From Thermoanaerobaculia bacterium (GTDB taxonomy: Bacteria; Acidobacteriota; Thermoanaerobaculia; JALWYX01), in assembly GCA_027078415.1 (NCBI GenBank), contig JALWYX010000079.1, positions 1 through 32,955 on the forward strand: 32,955 bases of DNA, in the 5' to 3' direction. The notes under the pieces are model-generated. The model did not search any database. It was given only the letters and a program-made list of their open reading frames with translations, and had not been told where the DNA came from. Position 1 is the stretch's first letter. Each line of letters starts with the position of its first letter. A program made the position numbers and the translations under genes. Below are positions 23,695-32,504 of this stretch, piece after piece.

Positions 23695-24834
23695 ATGAAA
23701 AGAAAGGTTATGCTATTTCTATTTGCGGGTTTGTTAACAAGACAGATAGAGGCGGAAAGTGGACATTTTTCTTTGAATCTACGTTATAGAATCGAATGGG
23801 TTAGTCAAGAAGGTTTTGCAAAAGATGCTATAGCTTCTACAGTACGTACAACTTTAGATTATAAAACGAGATCTTTTAAGGGTGTTTACGCTTTTATACA
23901 ACTAGAGAATATCAGTGCCTTGCCTAATGATTCTAGCTATAACAGTAAACTGAACGGTAATACCGATTATCCGGTTGTAGCTGATCCGGAACTAACGGAA
24001 GTTAACCAATTCTATGTGGGGTTCAAAAACGAAAAATTGGATTTGCGCTTAGGACGTATACTAATAACTGTAGGAGATCATAGGTATATAGGAAACGTAG
24101 GATGGAGACAAAACGATCAGACGTACGATGGAATTAATTTTATATACAGTATAGGTAGAGTCTCCTTAAACTATGGATATATAGACGATGTTAATAATAT
24201 CTTAGGAAAAGAACTTCCTTCAGCTCACCATTTTCTATTTGCAGGTATAAAGCTAGGTAAAGTTGAAGTTACCCCATACAGTGTACTTCTTAATTGGGAA
24301 AAATCTTCTGTTCTTAATTCTTTTACCTATGGTATAGAAGTGAAAGGTAGGGTAAGGAAAATTTTTACTTACGAAGCGGAGTTTGCTCGTCAAATAGATA
24401 AAGGTGATAACCCTAAGAACTTCAGTCATAATTATATTTTCGTTCAAGGTATCTATAGCTTTTCTAATTTTAGCGTTGGGGCAGATTACGAACTTTTGGA
24501 AGGTAATGGGCAGACGTCATTTAGCACTCCCTTAGCAACCTTACATAAGTGGGATGGATGGGCAGATATGTTCCTCGTAACTCCACCAGATGGGTTGCAA
24601 GTCGGATCCATTTTTTTCAAAGGAAAAACCAAAAAAGTATCCTGGCTAGTAAGAGTATTGGATTTTAAATCGAAGGTTGATTCTTACTCATACGGTAAAG
24701 AGATAGATGCGCTTCTAGGAATTAAAGTTAAAGGACAAACGGTATTCTTCAAGTTTGCAAAATATATTGAAGATAATTACGGAAAAAATACAACAAAATT
24801 GATGTCTTGGATAAGTTGGGGAGTAAAAAAGTAA
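23695..24834 (+). CDS. Alginate-export-like outer-membrane beta-barrel
   Basis: 379 residues. Signal peptide MLFLFAGLLTRQIEA, then a beta-barrel rich in alternating aromatic strands. Features of the alginate-export/porin type include LNLRYRIEWV, STVRTTLDYKTRSFKG, QLENISALPNDSSYNSKLNG, FYVGFKNEKLDLRLGRILI, YIGNVGWRQNDQTYDGINF and a closing MSWISWGVKK. Such barrels form channels in the outer membrane; the true substrate is unknown and alginate is not implied. ATG 23695 has AGGAGG upstream. It is a single-gene unit after a strong terminator. It is among the best evidence for an outer membrane in this organism. Confidence 0.8.
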   Translation: MKRKVMLFLFAGLLTRQIEAESGHFSLNLRYRIEWVSQEGFAKDAIASTVRTTLDYKTRSFKGVYAFIQLENISALPNDSSYNSKLNGNTDYPVVADPELTEVNQFYVGFKNEKLDLRLGRILITVGDHRYIGNVGWRQNDQTYDGINFIYSIGRVSLNYGYIDDVNNILGKELPSAHHFLFAGIKLGKVEVTPYSVLLNWEKSSVLNSFTYGIEVKGRVRKIFTYEAEFARQIDKGDNPKNFSHNYIFVQGIYSFSNFSVGADYELLEGNGQTSFSTPLATLHKWDGWADMFLVTPPDGLQVGSIFFKGKTKKVSWLVRVLDFKSKVDSYSYGKEIDALLGIKVKGQTVFFKFAKYIEDNYGKNTTKLMSWISWGVKK

Positions 24835-25589
24835 TTGGCTATAACCGGTATAGTAAATACCAATTTGTGTTTATAAATAGCCGTTGTTGACGTTTAGGAA
24901 GTTTTTTAGGATTTTTAGATGTTAGATAATCGCTGTTTATGGGTTAATAAAGTTTTGTTAGCTACCGTTTTTAACTGTTCTTTGGCTGATTTTGTATCGC
25001 TCTATTAAGCTATTTTAGTCTGGTTAGTAGATAATTTTAACTTCCTTATTGCTTTCGGTATGGAAAAGTTGCGAGTGATTTGTTTTATAAACTGTTCAAT
25101 ATATAGTAGTTACCATGTAGGATCCAAATAAACAAGATTTACCTCTTTTCAGTTGCTCTTTAGTAAAATAAGCCGCTTTTGTATAGAGTCAACTTTTTCT
25201 AGAAGATGCAGTGCTGAATTACTCAGAAGTTTTCGAGCAATAAAGTTACTGCATGTATTAATTTTTAACAGATAATGTAATTTATAGAGTGACTTACTTT
25301 AAGGTGTTGTTTGTAAGTTGGTAGTAACTCTTTAGAAAGTAGTTTTCTGTAATGTTAGGTATATATAAGGGTTGGAAAATTTTTGGTATCTAGGTATCGG
25401 TATGTTAAAAACGGATTGAGTGATTGAGCGTTGATATACTATTATTGTGAGTAGACATAGTGAAGTTGGATGATTTTGTTTTGTGGTGGTAAAAGATTTG
25501 AGGGAAGGAAAGTTAGTAAGCACTGGTTTAGATCTGGCTGTAGTGGTAGGTAAGTAGAGTGTTTAAAATAAAGTTGAGTGGAGGTTATT
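24835..25589. other. Long AT-rich intergenic region, no clear gene
   Basis: About 750 bases with no frame I can support on either strand. It begins with an imperfect hairpin (GGCTATAA...TTATAAATAGCC enclosing GGTATAGTAAATACC, 24838-24884) that lacks a T-run, so it is not a standard terminator. Near the right end one plus-strand frame reads VVVKDLREGKLVSTGLDLA before a stop (about 25480-25556), possibly the end of a dead gene, but this is weak. A promoter for bactofilin might be TTGAGT (25416) with TATTAT (25440), 18-base spacing, low confidence. No tRNA-like or CRISPR-like structure was seen. Confidence 0.4.
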
Positions 25590-26081
25590 ATGTCCTTTTT
25601 TAGGAGAGAGGACGGTTATATAACTTCTGAACGTTCTAGAGAACAGCAGCATAAGGATGAAGTTGCTAGGGGCGTTACATCTAATGCAGAAGTGCGAGGT
25701 GTAGTGGTATCAGGTAAAACGGTTATTGCGAAGGGTACTTCTATAGAGGGTGTTATAACTGGTAGTTCCGATCTTATAATAGAGGGCAACCTTGAGGGAG
25801 AAGTTAAAATAGATGCTAGTTTTAGGGTAGAGGAGGGTGGAAAAGCAAAGGCGACAGTATTTGCTAAGATTATAGTTATAGCAGGTGATGTTCAAGGGAA
25901 TATGACTGCTACTGATAAAGTTGAAGTGCTAGCTAGTGGTAGGTTGGAGGGAGACGTAGTAGCACCTAGGGTTGCATTAGCAGAGGGTGCTTTCTTTAAG
26001 GGTAGAGTAGAAATGTCTGGGGTGGTTCCGTCTTCGAAATCTAAGAAGAAAGAGGAAGAGAGAGTGAAGGAGAAAATCTAA
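25590..26081 (+). CDS. Bactofilin
   Basis: 163 residues. A bactofilin (polymer-forming cytoskeletal protein): short charged amino end ([17 protein letters not shown]), a central right-handed beta-helix at about 35-140 with regular turns ([67 protein letters not shown]) and a lysine/glutamate tail. Bactofilins form membrane-bound filaments linked to cell shape and envelope work. ATG 25590 is chosen because GGAGG (25580-25584) lies 5 bases upstream. Its stop shares one base with the start of ald (TAATG). Confidence 0.92.
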   Translation: MSFFRREDGYITSERSREQQHKDEVARGVTSNAEVRGVVVSGKTVIAKGTSIEGVITGSSDLIIEGNLEGEVKIDASFRVEEGGKAKATVFAKIIVIAGDVQGNMTATDKVEVLASGRLEGDVVAPRVALAEGAFFKGRVEMSGVVPSSKSKKKEEERVKEKI

Positions 26082-27193
26082 TGATAATAGGTGTACCTAA
26101 AGAGATTAAGGATCACGAATATCGTGTTGGTTTAATCCCTGCTACGGTGTTTGAATTGGTTCGCTATGGGCATGAGGTACTTGTTGAGCAAGGTGCAGGT
26201 GAAGGATGTGGCATATCAGACGAAGATTACAAAAAGGCTGGTGCAAAAATAGTAAGTAGAGCTTTGGATCTGTATAAAAACGCTGAGATGATAGTTAAAG
26301 TAAAAGAGCCTTTGGAGGAGGAGTACAGTCTGCTGCAAGAGGAACAGATTCTTTTTACTTATCTGCATTTAGCTCCTATTAGATCGTTAGTAGATGAATT
26401 GTTGTCTAGGAAAGTTACAGGAATAGCGTATGAAACGATTACAGATGAGAATGGAAGACTCCCTTTACTTGCTCCTATGTCAGAGGTTGCTGGAAGGATG
26501 GCTCCTCTAGTAGGGGCGTATTACTTGCAAAGACCCTATGGCGGTAGGGGAGTACTTTTGGGAGGAGTGCCGGGTGTTCCTCCAGGTGATGTGGTTATTA
26601 TAGGTGGTGGTATAGTAGGTTTTAATGCTGCCAAGGTTGCCTTAGGAATGGGTGCAAGAGTTACGATATTAGAAAAAAATATCGATAGAATGCGGTTTAT
26701 AGATGACGTATTTGGTGGAGCTGTAACTACTCTTGCTTCTAATTATCACAATTTGGAAGCAGCCTTAAAAAGAGCAGATCTCCTGATCGGAGCTGTGCTA
26801 ATTCCGGGACATTCAGCGCCTAAATTAGTTACTCGGGAAATGCTTTCGTTGATGAAAAAAGGAGCAATTATAGTTGATGTTGCTGTAGATCAAGGGGGAT
26901 GTTTTGAAACTACACGCCCCACAACTCATTCAAATCCTGTATACGAAGTAGATGGAGTCTTACATTACTGCGTTGCTAATATGCCCGGTGCTGTACCTAG
27001 AACTTCCACTTTTGCACTTGTCAATGCTACTACACCTTACGTAATAGAAATAGCTAACTTGGGCTTTGTAGAAGCCGTTAAGCAAAATAGATCGCTGTTC
27101 GAAGGGGTTAATACCTTTAAAGGATACCTAACGTGTAAAGCTGTTGCCGAATCGCAGGATAGAGAGTATACGCCTTTAGATACACTTCTTTAA
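26081..27193 (+). CDS. ald: Alanine dehydrogenase
   Basis: 370 residues, the typical length. NAD-dependent interconversion of L-alanine with pyruvate and ammonia. Family residues are Arg15 ([11 protein letters not shown]), Lys75 (VKVKEP), His96 (TYLHLAP), the NAD-binding [20 protein letters not shown] and the catalytic Asp near residue 270 in [10 protein letters not shown]. Starts one base inside the bactofilin stop; the pairing with bactofilin is unusual and its meaning is unknown. The last 77 bases overlap the 3' end of the convergent rluD-family gene. Confidence 0.97.
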   Translation: MIIGVPKEIKDHEYRVGLIPATVFELVRYGHEVLVEQGAGEGCGISDEDYKKAGAKIVSRALDLYKNAEMIVKVKEPLEEEYSLLQEEQILFTYLHLAPIRSLVDELLSRKVTGIAYETITDENGRLPLLAPMSEVAGRMAPLVGAYYLQRPYGGRGVLLGGVPGVPPGDVVIIGGGIVGFNAAKVALGMGARVTILEKNIDRMRFIDDVFGGAVTTLASNYHNLEAALKRADLLIGAVLIPGHSAPKLVTREMLSLMKKGAIIVDVAVDQGGCFETTRPTTHSNPVYEVDGVLHYCVANMPGAVPRTSTFALVNATTPYVIEIANLGFVEAVKQNRSLFEGVNTFKGYLTCKAVAESQDREYTPLDTLL

Positions 27194-28214
27194 AAATAGT
27201 GTCGTTATCCAGTTCTGCCAAATCGTTAAGCGAAAAGTGAAAGTAATCCCCGAGAAAAGATTTTATATCGTTAGGAATAGGTGCTTTGAATGTTACTCTT
27301 CTATCGCTATTAGGTGCTATGAACGATATTTTAAAGCTATGTAAAAGAGGACGATCTATACGTTTTATACACTCTTGATACTCGTTAGGAACTGTTTTCC
27401 ACCTATTTATCCCTGCATAGGTCGAATCTCCTATAAGGGGTGTTCCTAAATATTTTAAATGTACTCTTAACTGATGCGTTCTGCCGGTTACCGGAAACAA
27501 TGCTAATACGGAGACTGTTTCCAAATCTGCTAATGATTTGTAAATGGTCAAAGAAGTTTTACCTTTGCTCTTTGCGTTTATTATCTTTTTTCTATCTTTA
27601 GAACTCCTTGCAAGTTTACTCTCTATCACACCGAAAGAGTTGGAAGGTTTACCGTATGTAATACCTATGTATAGTTTTTTTACTAGACGGTTACTGAACT
27701 GTTTTACAAATGAGTTATAAGCTTCTTGCGTTAGAGCAACTACCATAACTCCACTTGTTCCTTTATCTAGCCTGTGAACTATACCGGGTCTCAGAGGGTG
27801 TCCAACTTTTAAAGCTTGGGGAAAATTTTTTGCTATAAAAGACGCTAAAGTGTTTTTTGTATTACCACTGCCTGGATGTACTACTATACCAGCTGGTTTG
27901 TTTAAAACTAGAAAATGCTTGCTTTTATAGAGTATATCTATTTGTGGTGTTTGCGAGGTGTCTAGTTGCTCTAGATAAGGTGCGGTCTGTTTAATAGTTA
28001 CTTCTATTTCTTCTCCTCCTTTTAGAGAGTAGGCAGGTTTTGTAATAGTAGTAGAATGTATTTTTACGCAGTTTTCTTTTATTAATTTTTTTACGTATGA
28101 TCTGCTTAAAGAGAGTCTTTGCGCTAAGTAGGTATCTATCCTAAGTGCTGGTGTTTCTGATGGAACCTTAACTGTTACTCTTCTCAAAGTTTTTTCTTTG
28201 TTGCTTAGTTGCAA
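27117..28214 (-). CDS. rluD: RluD-family 23S rRNA pseudouridine synthase
   Basis: 365 residues. An S4 RNA-binding domain at about 24-75 ([20 protein letters not shown]) is followed by the RluA/RluD catalytic domain at about 93-310: [16 protein letters not shown], the catalytic motif HRLDKGTSG (Asp150), [10 protein letters not shown] and the late [15 protein letters not shown]. It isomerises uridines to pseudouridine in large-subunit rRNA or tRNA; the S4 domain favours RluD but the exact target is inferred. TTG 28214 overlaps lspA by 47 bases; a TTG at 28187 is an alternative. The last 26 residues run antisense through ald and have no family counterpart that I recognise. Confidence 0.88.
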   Translation of the reverse strand: MQLSNKEKTLRRVTVKVPSETPALRIDTYLAQRLSLSRSYVKKLIKENCVKIHSTTITKPAYSLKGGEEIEVTIKQTAPYLEQLDTSQTPQIDILYKSKHFLVLNKPAGIVVHPGSGNTKNTLASFIAKNFPQALKVGHPLRPGIVHRLDKGTSGVMVVALTQEAYNSFVKQFSNRLVKKLYIGITYGKPSNSFGVIESKLARSSKDRKKIINAKSKGKTSLTIYKSLADLETVSVLALFPVTGRTHQLRVHLKYLGTPLIGDSTYAGINRWKTVPNEYQECIKRIDRPLLHSFKISFIAPNSDRRVTFKAPIPNDIKSFLGDYFHFSLNDLAELDNDTIFKEVYLKAYTLYPAIRQQLYTLGIL

Positions 28215-28677
28215 ATGGTAAATTTTCTACTAGTAGTAAAAGTATTCCTATAGTGATAAATACATCTGCTAAATTGAAAGTGTGCCAATGGAAGTTTTTG
28301 TAATAGATATCTATAAAATCTGTCACTTCTCCGTCTATTATTCTATCTACCAAATTTCCTAAGGCACCTCCTAAGATGAATGTAAGTGCACTTAGTTGTA
28401 AGGTGTTATCAGGTGCCGTTTCCCAGTAAAGAGACAAAATTACAATCAACGCTACTACACCTATAGCTATAAGGATTAACGTTTTTGTTGTATTCCCATA
28501 AGTTTGGAATAAACCGAAAGCTATGCCGGTGTTTGTTATATGAGTAAAATTTACAACCCCAGGGATGACTTTGAAACTATGCATCAACGGCATCTTTGCT
28601 TCTATTATGCTTTTTGTAGCAAGATCTATAATAGCTAACACTATAGAAATGGATAGCGCAACAAGTTTCTTATTCAT
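28168..28677 (-). CDS. lspA: Lipoprotein signal peptidase (signal peptidase II)
   Basis: 169 residues with four predicted membrane helices. It removes signal peptides from prolipoproteins at the inner membrane. Signature catalytic aspartates are Asp111 in GGALGNLVDR and Asp138 in FNLADVF; NTGIAFG is also a family motif. Part of the minus-strand cluster FecR-thiE-acpS-lspA-rluD, 3 bases after acpS and overlapping rluD by 47 bases. The internal sequence looks complete. Confidence 0.96.
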   Translation of the reverse strand: MNKKLVALSISIVLAIIDLATKSIIEAKMPLMHSFKVIPGVVNFTHITNTGIAFGLFQTYGNTTKTLILIAIGVVALIVILSLYWETAPDNTLQLSALTFILGGALGNLVDRIIDGEVTDFIDIYYKNFHWHTFNLADVFITIGILLLLVENLPFATKQQRKNFEKSNS

Positions 28678-28680
28678 AAA

Positions 28681-29040
28681 TCAACTTATTATAGCTACCG
28701 CTACTGCGAACTCCCGCTCATGTGATATCGAGATGTGTACTCGATTTGCACCTATTACAGATAACTTATTTTTTATCCTGAAAGGCAATTTTACCATAGG
28801 TTTCCCATTCTCTTTTACTACCTTTATATCCTTTAAGCTTGTTTTTATACCCACAGCACTTAGGGCTTTAAAAGTGGCTTCTTTAGCTGCGAAGATTCCT
28901 GCTAGATGTTCGTAAGTGTATCTCTTAGACTTTATATGTTCCGCTCCAATACCAATTTTTTCTAAGAATCTATCTCCCCACTTATCAAAAAGATTGGCTA
29001 TTCTTGAAGTTTTTACTATATCTATACCGATACTTTTCAT
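28681..29040 (-). CDS. acpS: Holo-[acyl-carrier-protein] synthase
   Basis: 119 residues. Transfers 4'-phosphopantetheine from CoA to the serine of acyl carrier protein in fatty-acid synthesis. Metal/CoA motifs are GIDIVKTSRI (Asp7) at the start and FAAKEATFKAL in the middle; the end (VHISISHEREFAVAVA) is the usual closing motif. ATG 29040 is chosen because homology begins at MKSIGIDIV and it overlaps the thiE stop as ATGA. Confidence 0.95.
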   Translation of the reverse strand: MKSIGIDIVKTSRIANLFDKWGDRFLEKIGIGAEHIKSKRYTYEHLAGIFAAKEATFKALSAVGIKTSLKDIKVVKENGKPMVKLPFRIKNKLSVIGANRVHISISHEREFAVAVAIIS

Positions 29041-29642
29041 CCTGCTTCTTTCCAGCGTTCTACCATCTTTTTTGCTATATCCGGATCGATAAATGCACTT
29101 ATACCAGCTATTCCCCAACAACCTGTATTTTTTACTTCTTCTATATTATCCAAGCTTATACCGCCTAATGCAATAGTATATCTATACTTTTTTGAGGCAC
29201 GTTTAAGGAATTCTACTCCTAATGGAGTTATTTTATAGGGTTTAGGAGTATTAAAAACAGGGCTTAAAAGTATGTAATCTGCAGCTTTTGCAATTTTATT
29301 TATATTTTCTACATCGTGCACAGATCTACCTACCAGTACCTCTCTAGGTATAATATCTCTTACAGTGAGTGGATCTAAGTAATTTTCCGGCAAATGGACT
29401 CCTAATACTTTAATAAATCTAACTAGGTAAAAGCGGTAACTTATTATTAGCTTTGAAGAAGCGAAGGTTGAAATTTCTGTACATAAATGTAAGAAAGCTT
29501 TATCAGGTAAATCTTTTTCTCGTAAAAGTATAGCGTCTACTCCTGCGTCTAAGACCAATTTTGCCCAATCTAGCAAATTGAGACCTCGTGGTAGTATCTC
29601 TCTACAAGAGATAGCTATAACTTGAGGAGGGGAAGCACTCAC
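29037..29642 (-). CDS. Thiamine phosphate synthase / TenI family protein
   Basis: 201 residues, TIM-barrel fold of the ThiE/TenI family. Motifs: DAILLREKDLP, LGVHLPENYL, VLVGRSVHDVE, DYILLSPVFNTPKP, IALGGISLDNIEEV and GIAGISAF. ThiE joins the thiazole and pyrimidine halves of thiamine; TenI members aromatise the thiazole or have unclear roles. GVHLP, without the Q-x-D that usually follows in ThiE, leans towards TenI, so I leave the symbol blank. No other thiamine gene is nearby. GTG 29642 starts 15 bases after the FecR gene stop, and no strong ribosome site was seen. Confidence 0.8.
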   Translation of the reverse strand: MSASPPQVIAISCREILPRGLNLLDWAKLVLDAGVDAILLREKDLPDKAFLHLCTEISTFASSKLIISYRFYLVRFIKVLGVHLPENYLDPLTVRDIIPREVLVGRSVHDVENINKIAKAADYILLSPVFNTPKPYKITPLGVEFLKRASKKYRYTIALGGISLDNIEEVKNTGCWGIAGISAFIDPDIAKKMVERWKEAG

Positions 29643-29657
29643 ACTCTTTAAATATTA

Positions 29658-31481
29658 TCACTTTCTGGGTCTTGTAACTCTAGCTTTTGTCGAGTGTCGA
29701 GACTTAGTTGAACTTTGCTTTAAGATCGACTTTTTCCTTGGATAGTGTGAGTGCTTCCATGAGGAAGAGGAGGGGTTGAGTAGGGAGTTTTTTATTTTCT
29801 TATTTTTTCTAGAAGAACGTTTAATGACGTTTTTAACAGGTGATCTTTTGTTAGAAACAGGTTTAGAAGAGATTGTATATCTGCGAGGGTAGTCTTTAGA
29901 AATGGTTGTAGAAGGAGCTCTGTATCTACTATTTTTTATCTTGCTATTTCTATTAGGTATAGTTGTTATCTTTCTTATTCTAGTATCTTTCTTAGGTTTT
30001 GTTAAAAGAGATCTAGTTGTGCGAGAAGTGTCCGATTTCACTCTTCTTGCTGGCTTTGTGCCTAAGATGTATGTTGTGTTTTGTCTAGCTGGTTTTGTTA
30101 CTATTTTAAATTCGTCTTTTCTAGTAGAAGTTATTATGCCAGGACCATCTGTTTTACCTGGTCTTGTTGCTATTATAGAACGTATTCTATCTGTTCTATC
30201 TTCTTTGAACAATCGTGTTACGTTTACGATATTTGTCCGACCACTTCTTTCCACGATTTTCCTGGGGGTTAGCTTAAGTATTCTATTTTTCTCTACTACA
30301 AATCTTGTGTCTGTTAGTAATAACCCTTTTGAATTGCCTGCTATAAGACGGTTTTTTATTACTTTGCCTGGTCTGGTATAGAGTGCTAATCTTGGATGGT
30401 CTATGTGATTTATATCTACGAATACCCAGATATCTACGTTGACATGGGGGTAGTAATGCCAGTCGAACCAGCCGTGGATACCCCAGTTAACGTGAACGTT
30501 GTAGTTGTGCCAGTACCTACGGAGATAGAACCCTATAGGACACCAACCTACGTAGTAGTCTCCCCAGTACCAATATACCCAGGCGGGAGCGTACACGTTA
30601 CCTGGAACCCATACCCATCCCCATCCAGGTATATAATCCCAAACTCCGTAATGATGGGTAATCCAACCCCAAGGTTCATACGGTACCCAAGTTAGTCCCC
30701 AACTGGTTGGTATCCATCGACCGTTGTAGTAAGGTCTCCATGAAGTAGATACTTCTGTGGGCACCCATACCCATCGATCGTCTATGTATTCCCATTCTCC
30801 AAATTTGTCTAACTCGTATAGGTACGGATCGTTAACTTCCGATATCTGGCGATCGGTATTGTTGTAATAGATGGTAGAAGGTAGATTGTTTTCTACCCAT
30901 ATTGCAAAACTAGGATAATGAAAATTTATCTTTTGAGGAGGGTTGCTACTGTTTACAGTAAATGTTTTCCTAAAACCTATTACAATAGATCCGTAATCTG
31001 AAGATAGTTCTCCTCGTCCTTCAATAGAAGTAGCTGTTGTAGCACCATAGCTTGATTCTACCAAAAATCTACCTTCAGTTAATGGATAAAAATTTGCCTG
31101 CGGTGTTTTTATTACAACTTCATCTTCCAGCTCAGATATAAGAATATATATTTGACCTCTATGGAGATCAATTTCTGTCACCTCTAGAGGAGAATATCGA
31201 GATAAAGTAACTTCTGTATTACTGTCAATCGCTACTACTGTTCCTCCATTTGTGGGAATTACTATTATTGCCTTTCCGTTGTATCTACTACTTGTAATTG
31301 TATCCCCTGGTAATACAGGATAGTTTACTTCTACTCTTTCTTTTTTTAGTTTGTTGTCTGTTATGTAAACGTTACCTACTACCTCTTTTATATATGCTAA
31401 TGGAGGTATATTTTTAGCAAAAAGAGCATTGCTACTTATTAAAAAAGCTAATAGGTAAAGATTTTGTGTTACTTTGCTCAT
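29658..31481 (-). CDS. FecR domain and W/Y-rich (DUF6600-like) exported protein with a basic tail
   Basis: 607 residues from ATG 31481, chosen for the GAGGTG ribosome site just upstream (31492-31487) and the signal peptide NLYLLAFLISSNALFA. About 20-190: a FecR-type beta domain (GDTITSSRYNGKAIIVIP, TEVTLSRYSPLEVTEIDL). About 220-370: a tryptophan/tyrosine-rich stretch with repeated W-x-P-Y and G-x-W blocks (WRPYYNGRWIPTSWGLTWV, YEPWGWITHHYGVWDY, GWGWVWVPGNVYAPAW), like DUF6600 proteins of Acidobacteriota. About 420-607: a very Lys/Arg/Ser-rich, low-complexity tail (RKKSILKQSSTKSRHS), probably disordered and able to bind acidic polymers. Role unknown. It is the first gene of the minus-strand cluster. 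Confidence 0.85.
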   Translation of the reverse strand: MSKVTQNLYLLAFLISSNALFAKNIPPLAYIKEVVGNVYITDNKLKKERVEVNYPVLPGDTITSSRYNGKAIIVIPTNGGTVVAIDSNTEVTLSRYSPLEVTEIDLHRGQIYILISELEDEVVIKTPQANFYPLTEGRFLVESSYGATTATSIEGRGELSSDYGSIVIGFRKTFTVNSSNPPQKINFHYPSFAIWVENNLPSTIYYNNTDRQISEVNDPYLYELDKFGEWEYIDDRWVWVPTEVSTSWRPYYNGRWIPTSWGLTWVPYEPWGWITHHYGVWDYIPGWGWVWVPGNVYAPAWVYWYWGDYYVGWCPIGFYLRRYWHNYNVHVNWGIHGWFDWHYYPHVNVDIWVFVDINHIDHPRLALYTRPGKVIKNRLIAGNSKGLLLTDTRFVVEKNRILKLTPRKIVERSGRTNIVNVTRLFKEDRTDRIRSIIATRPGKTDGPGIITSTRKDEFKIVTKPARQNTTYILGTKPARRVKSDTSRTTRSLLTKPKKDTRIRKITTIPNRNSKIKNSRYRAPSTTISKDYPRRYTISSKPVSNKRSPVKNVIKRSSRKNKKIKNSLLNPSSSSWKHSHYPRKKSILKQSSTKSRHSTKARVTRPRK

Positions 31482-31607
31482 TTTTTCACCTCTATATCTT
31501 TCCACGCTTCTACTTATATTATTACGCAATATGTGTGCCATTTACCTAGACCTATTTAGTTTTGGTATTATTTAATTAAAGTTAAAAGTTTTGTAGTTGA
31601 GGTTCTT

Positions 31608-32504
31608 ATGATTGAAAAGGTTGTGGAATTTTTGAACTCTTTGTTCAAGAGTGGAAGTAGGAAAAGAAAGGAAGATATGTCCATTGACGAATTAATAGCT
31701 GAAGGATTATATGATGATGCTGTTGTAAGGTTGGAAAAGGAGATATCTTCCAAAAGGCACGATCCTACTCTTAAGATAAGGCTAGCTGAAGTAAAGGAGA
31801 AGCTAGGTAGGATAAACGACGCTGTGGAATTGTATTTACAAGTAGGCAGCGAATATGCTCGTGATGGTTTTTACGATAAGGCTATAGCTACTTTACAGAA
31901 AGCTGTTCGTTTGGATCCTAATAACGAAGTGGTTGTTCGAAAACTTAGGTCTGTTGAGAATATGAAAAAGTTAGAAGAATCCAGGGTTTCGGCTATTAAC
32001 GCTTTTGTAGGTAAAATTCCAGAGGACGATCCTGAGAAAGCCAACTATTTTATAGAATTTCAGGCTTTGTGGCCCAATTTAGCCAAATGTCCTATAATAA
32101 AGTCCTTACGTGGATGGCAGATGAGAATACTTTTTGAGAATATGGATATAGTACGTTTCGATCCTAAGAAAGTTATATTTAGAAGAGGAGAAAAGAGAGA
32201 GGAATTTCACATTATAGCTTCTGGGGAAGTGGAAGTGGGAGTGGAAGATGACGGAAATTTTGTTGTATTGAGAATGTTAGGACCAGGAGATGTTATGGGG
32301 GATGCAGCTTTGTTTGAGGGAAAACCTTGGCCAGCTATTTATAGAAGTACTGGAGAACAGGTTACCACCTTGCGTATGGATAAAGCTGGGCTAGCTACAG
32401 CTTTGAAAGGTAATAGAGATCCTGTGGAATTTTTACGTTTACTTCGTGTTCGTCAAAGTGATAATGAAATAGCTAAAATAGTAAAAGATTTTCTTAAAGA
32501 GTAA
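31608..32504 (+). CDS. TPR protein with a degenerate cyclic-nucleotide-binding domain
   Basis: 298 residues, cytoplasmic. About 25-125: helical TPR-like repeats (DELIAEGLYDDAVVRLEKE, INDAVELYLQVGSEYARDG, FYDKAIATLQKAVRLDPNN). About 155-275: a cNMP-binding/CAP-like beta-roll (FRRGEKREEFHIIASGEVEV, LGPGDVMGDAALFEG). The phosphate-binding cassette reads GDAALFEGKPWPAIYRS, where CAP-type binders have GE...PRxAT: the Glu is Asp and the key Arg is replaced by Trp, so binding of cAMP or cGMP is doubtful. There is no DNA-binding helix-turn-helix. Likely a signalling or protein-interaction role. ATG 31608 has GAGGTT upstream. The stop overlaps the def start (TAATG). Confidence 0.8.
   Translation: MIEKVVEFLNSLFKSGSRKRKEDMSIDELIAEGLYDDAVVRLEKEISSKRHDPTLKIRLAEVKEKLGRINDAVELYLQVGSEYARDGFYDKAIATLQKAVRLDPNNEVVVRKLRSVENMKKLEESRVSAINAFVGKIPEDDPEKANYFIEFQALWPNLAKCPIIKSLRGWQMRILFENMDIVRFDPKKVIFRRGEKREEFHIIASGEVEVGVEDDGNFVVLRMLGPGDVMGDAALFEGKPWPAIYRSTGEQVTTLRMDKAGLATALKGNRDPVEFLRLLRVRQSDNEIAKIVKDFLKE

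Noticed and set aside
24838-24884. Terminator after the beta-barrel gene
   Set aside because: The hairpin is interrupted and is not followed by a T-run.
29902-30695. Open plus-strand frames with hydrophobic and V/P-rich proteins opposite the FecR/DUF6600-like gene
   Set aside because: They are antisense images of the W/Y- and K/R-rich coding sequence; the minus-strand gene has a signal peptide, a ribosome site and family motifs, while these have none.
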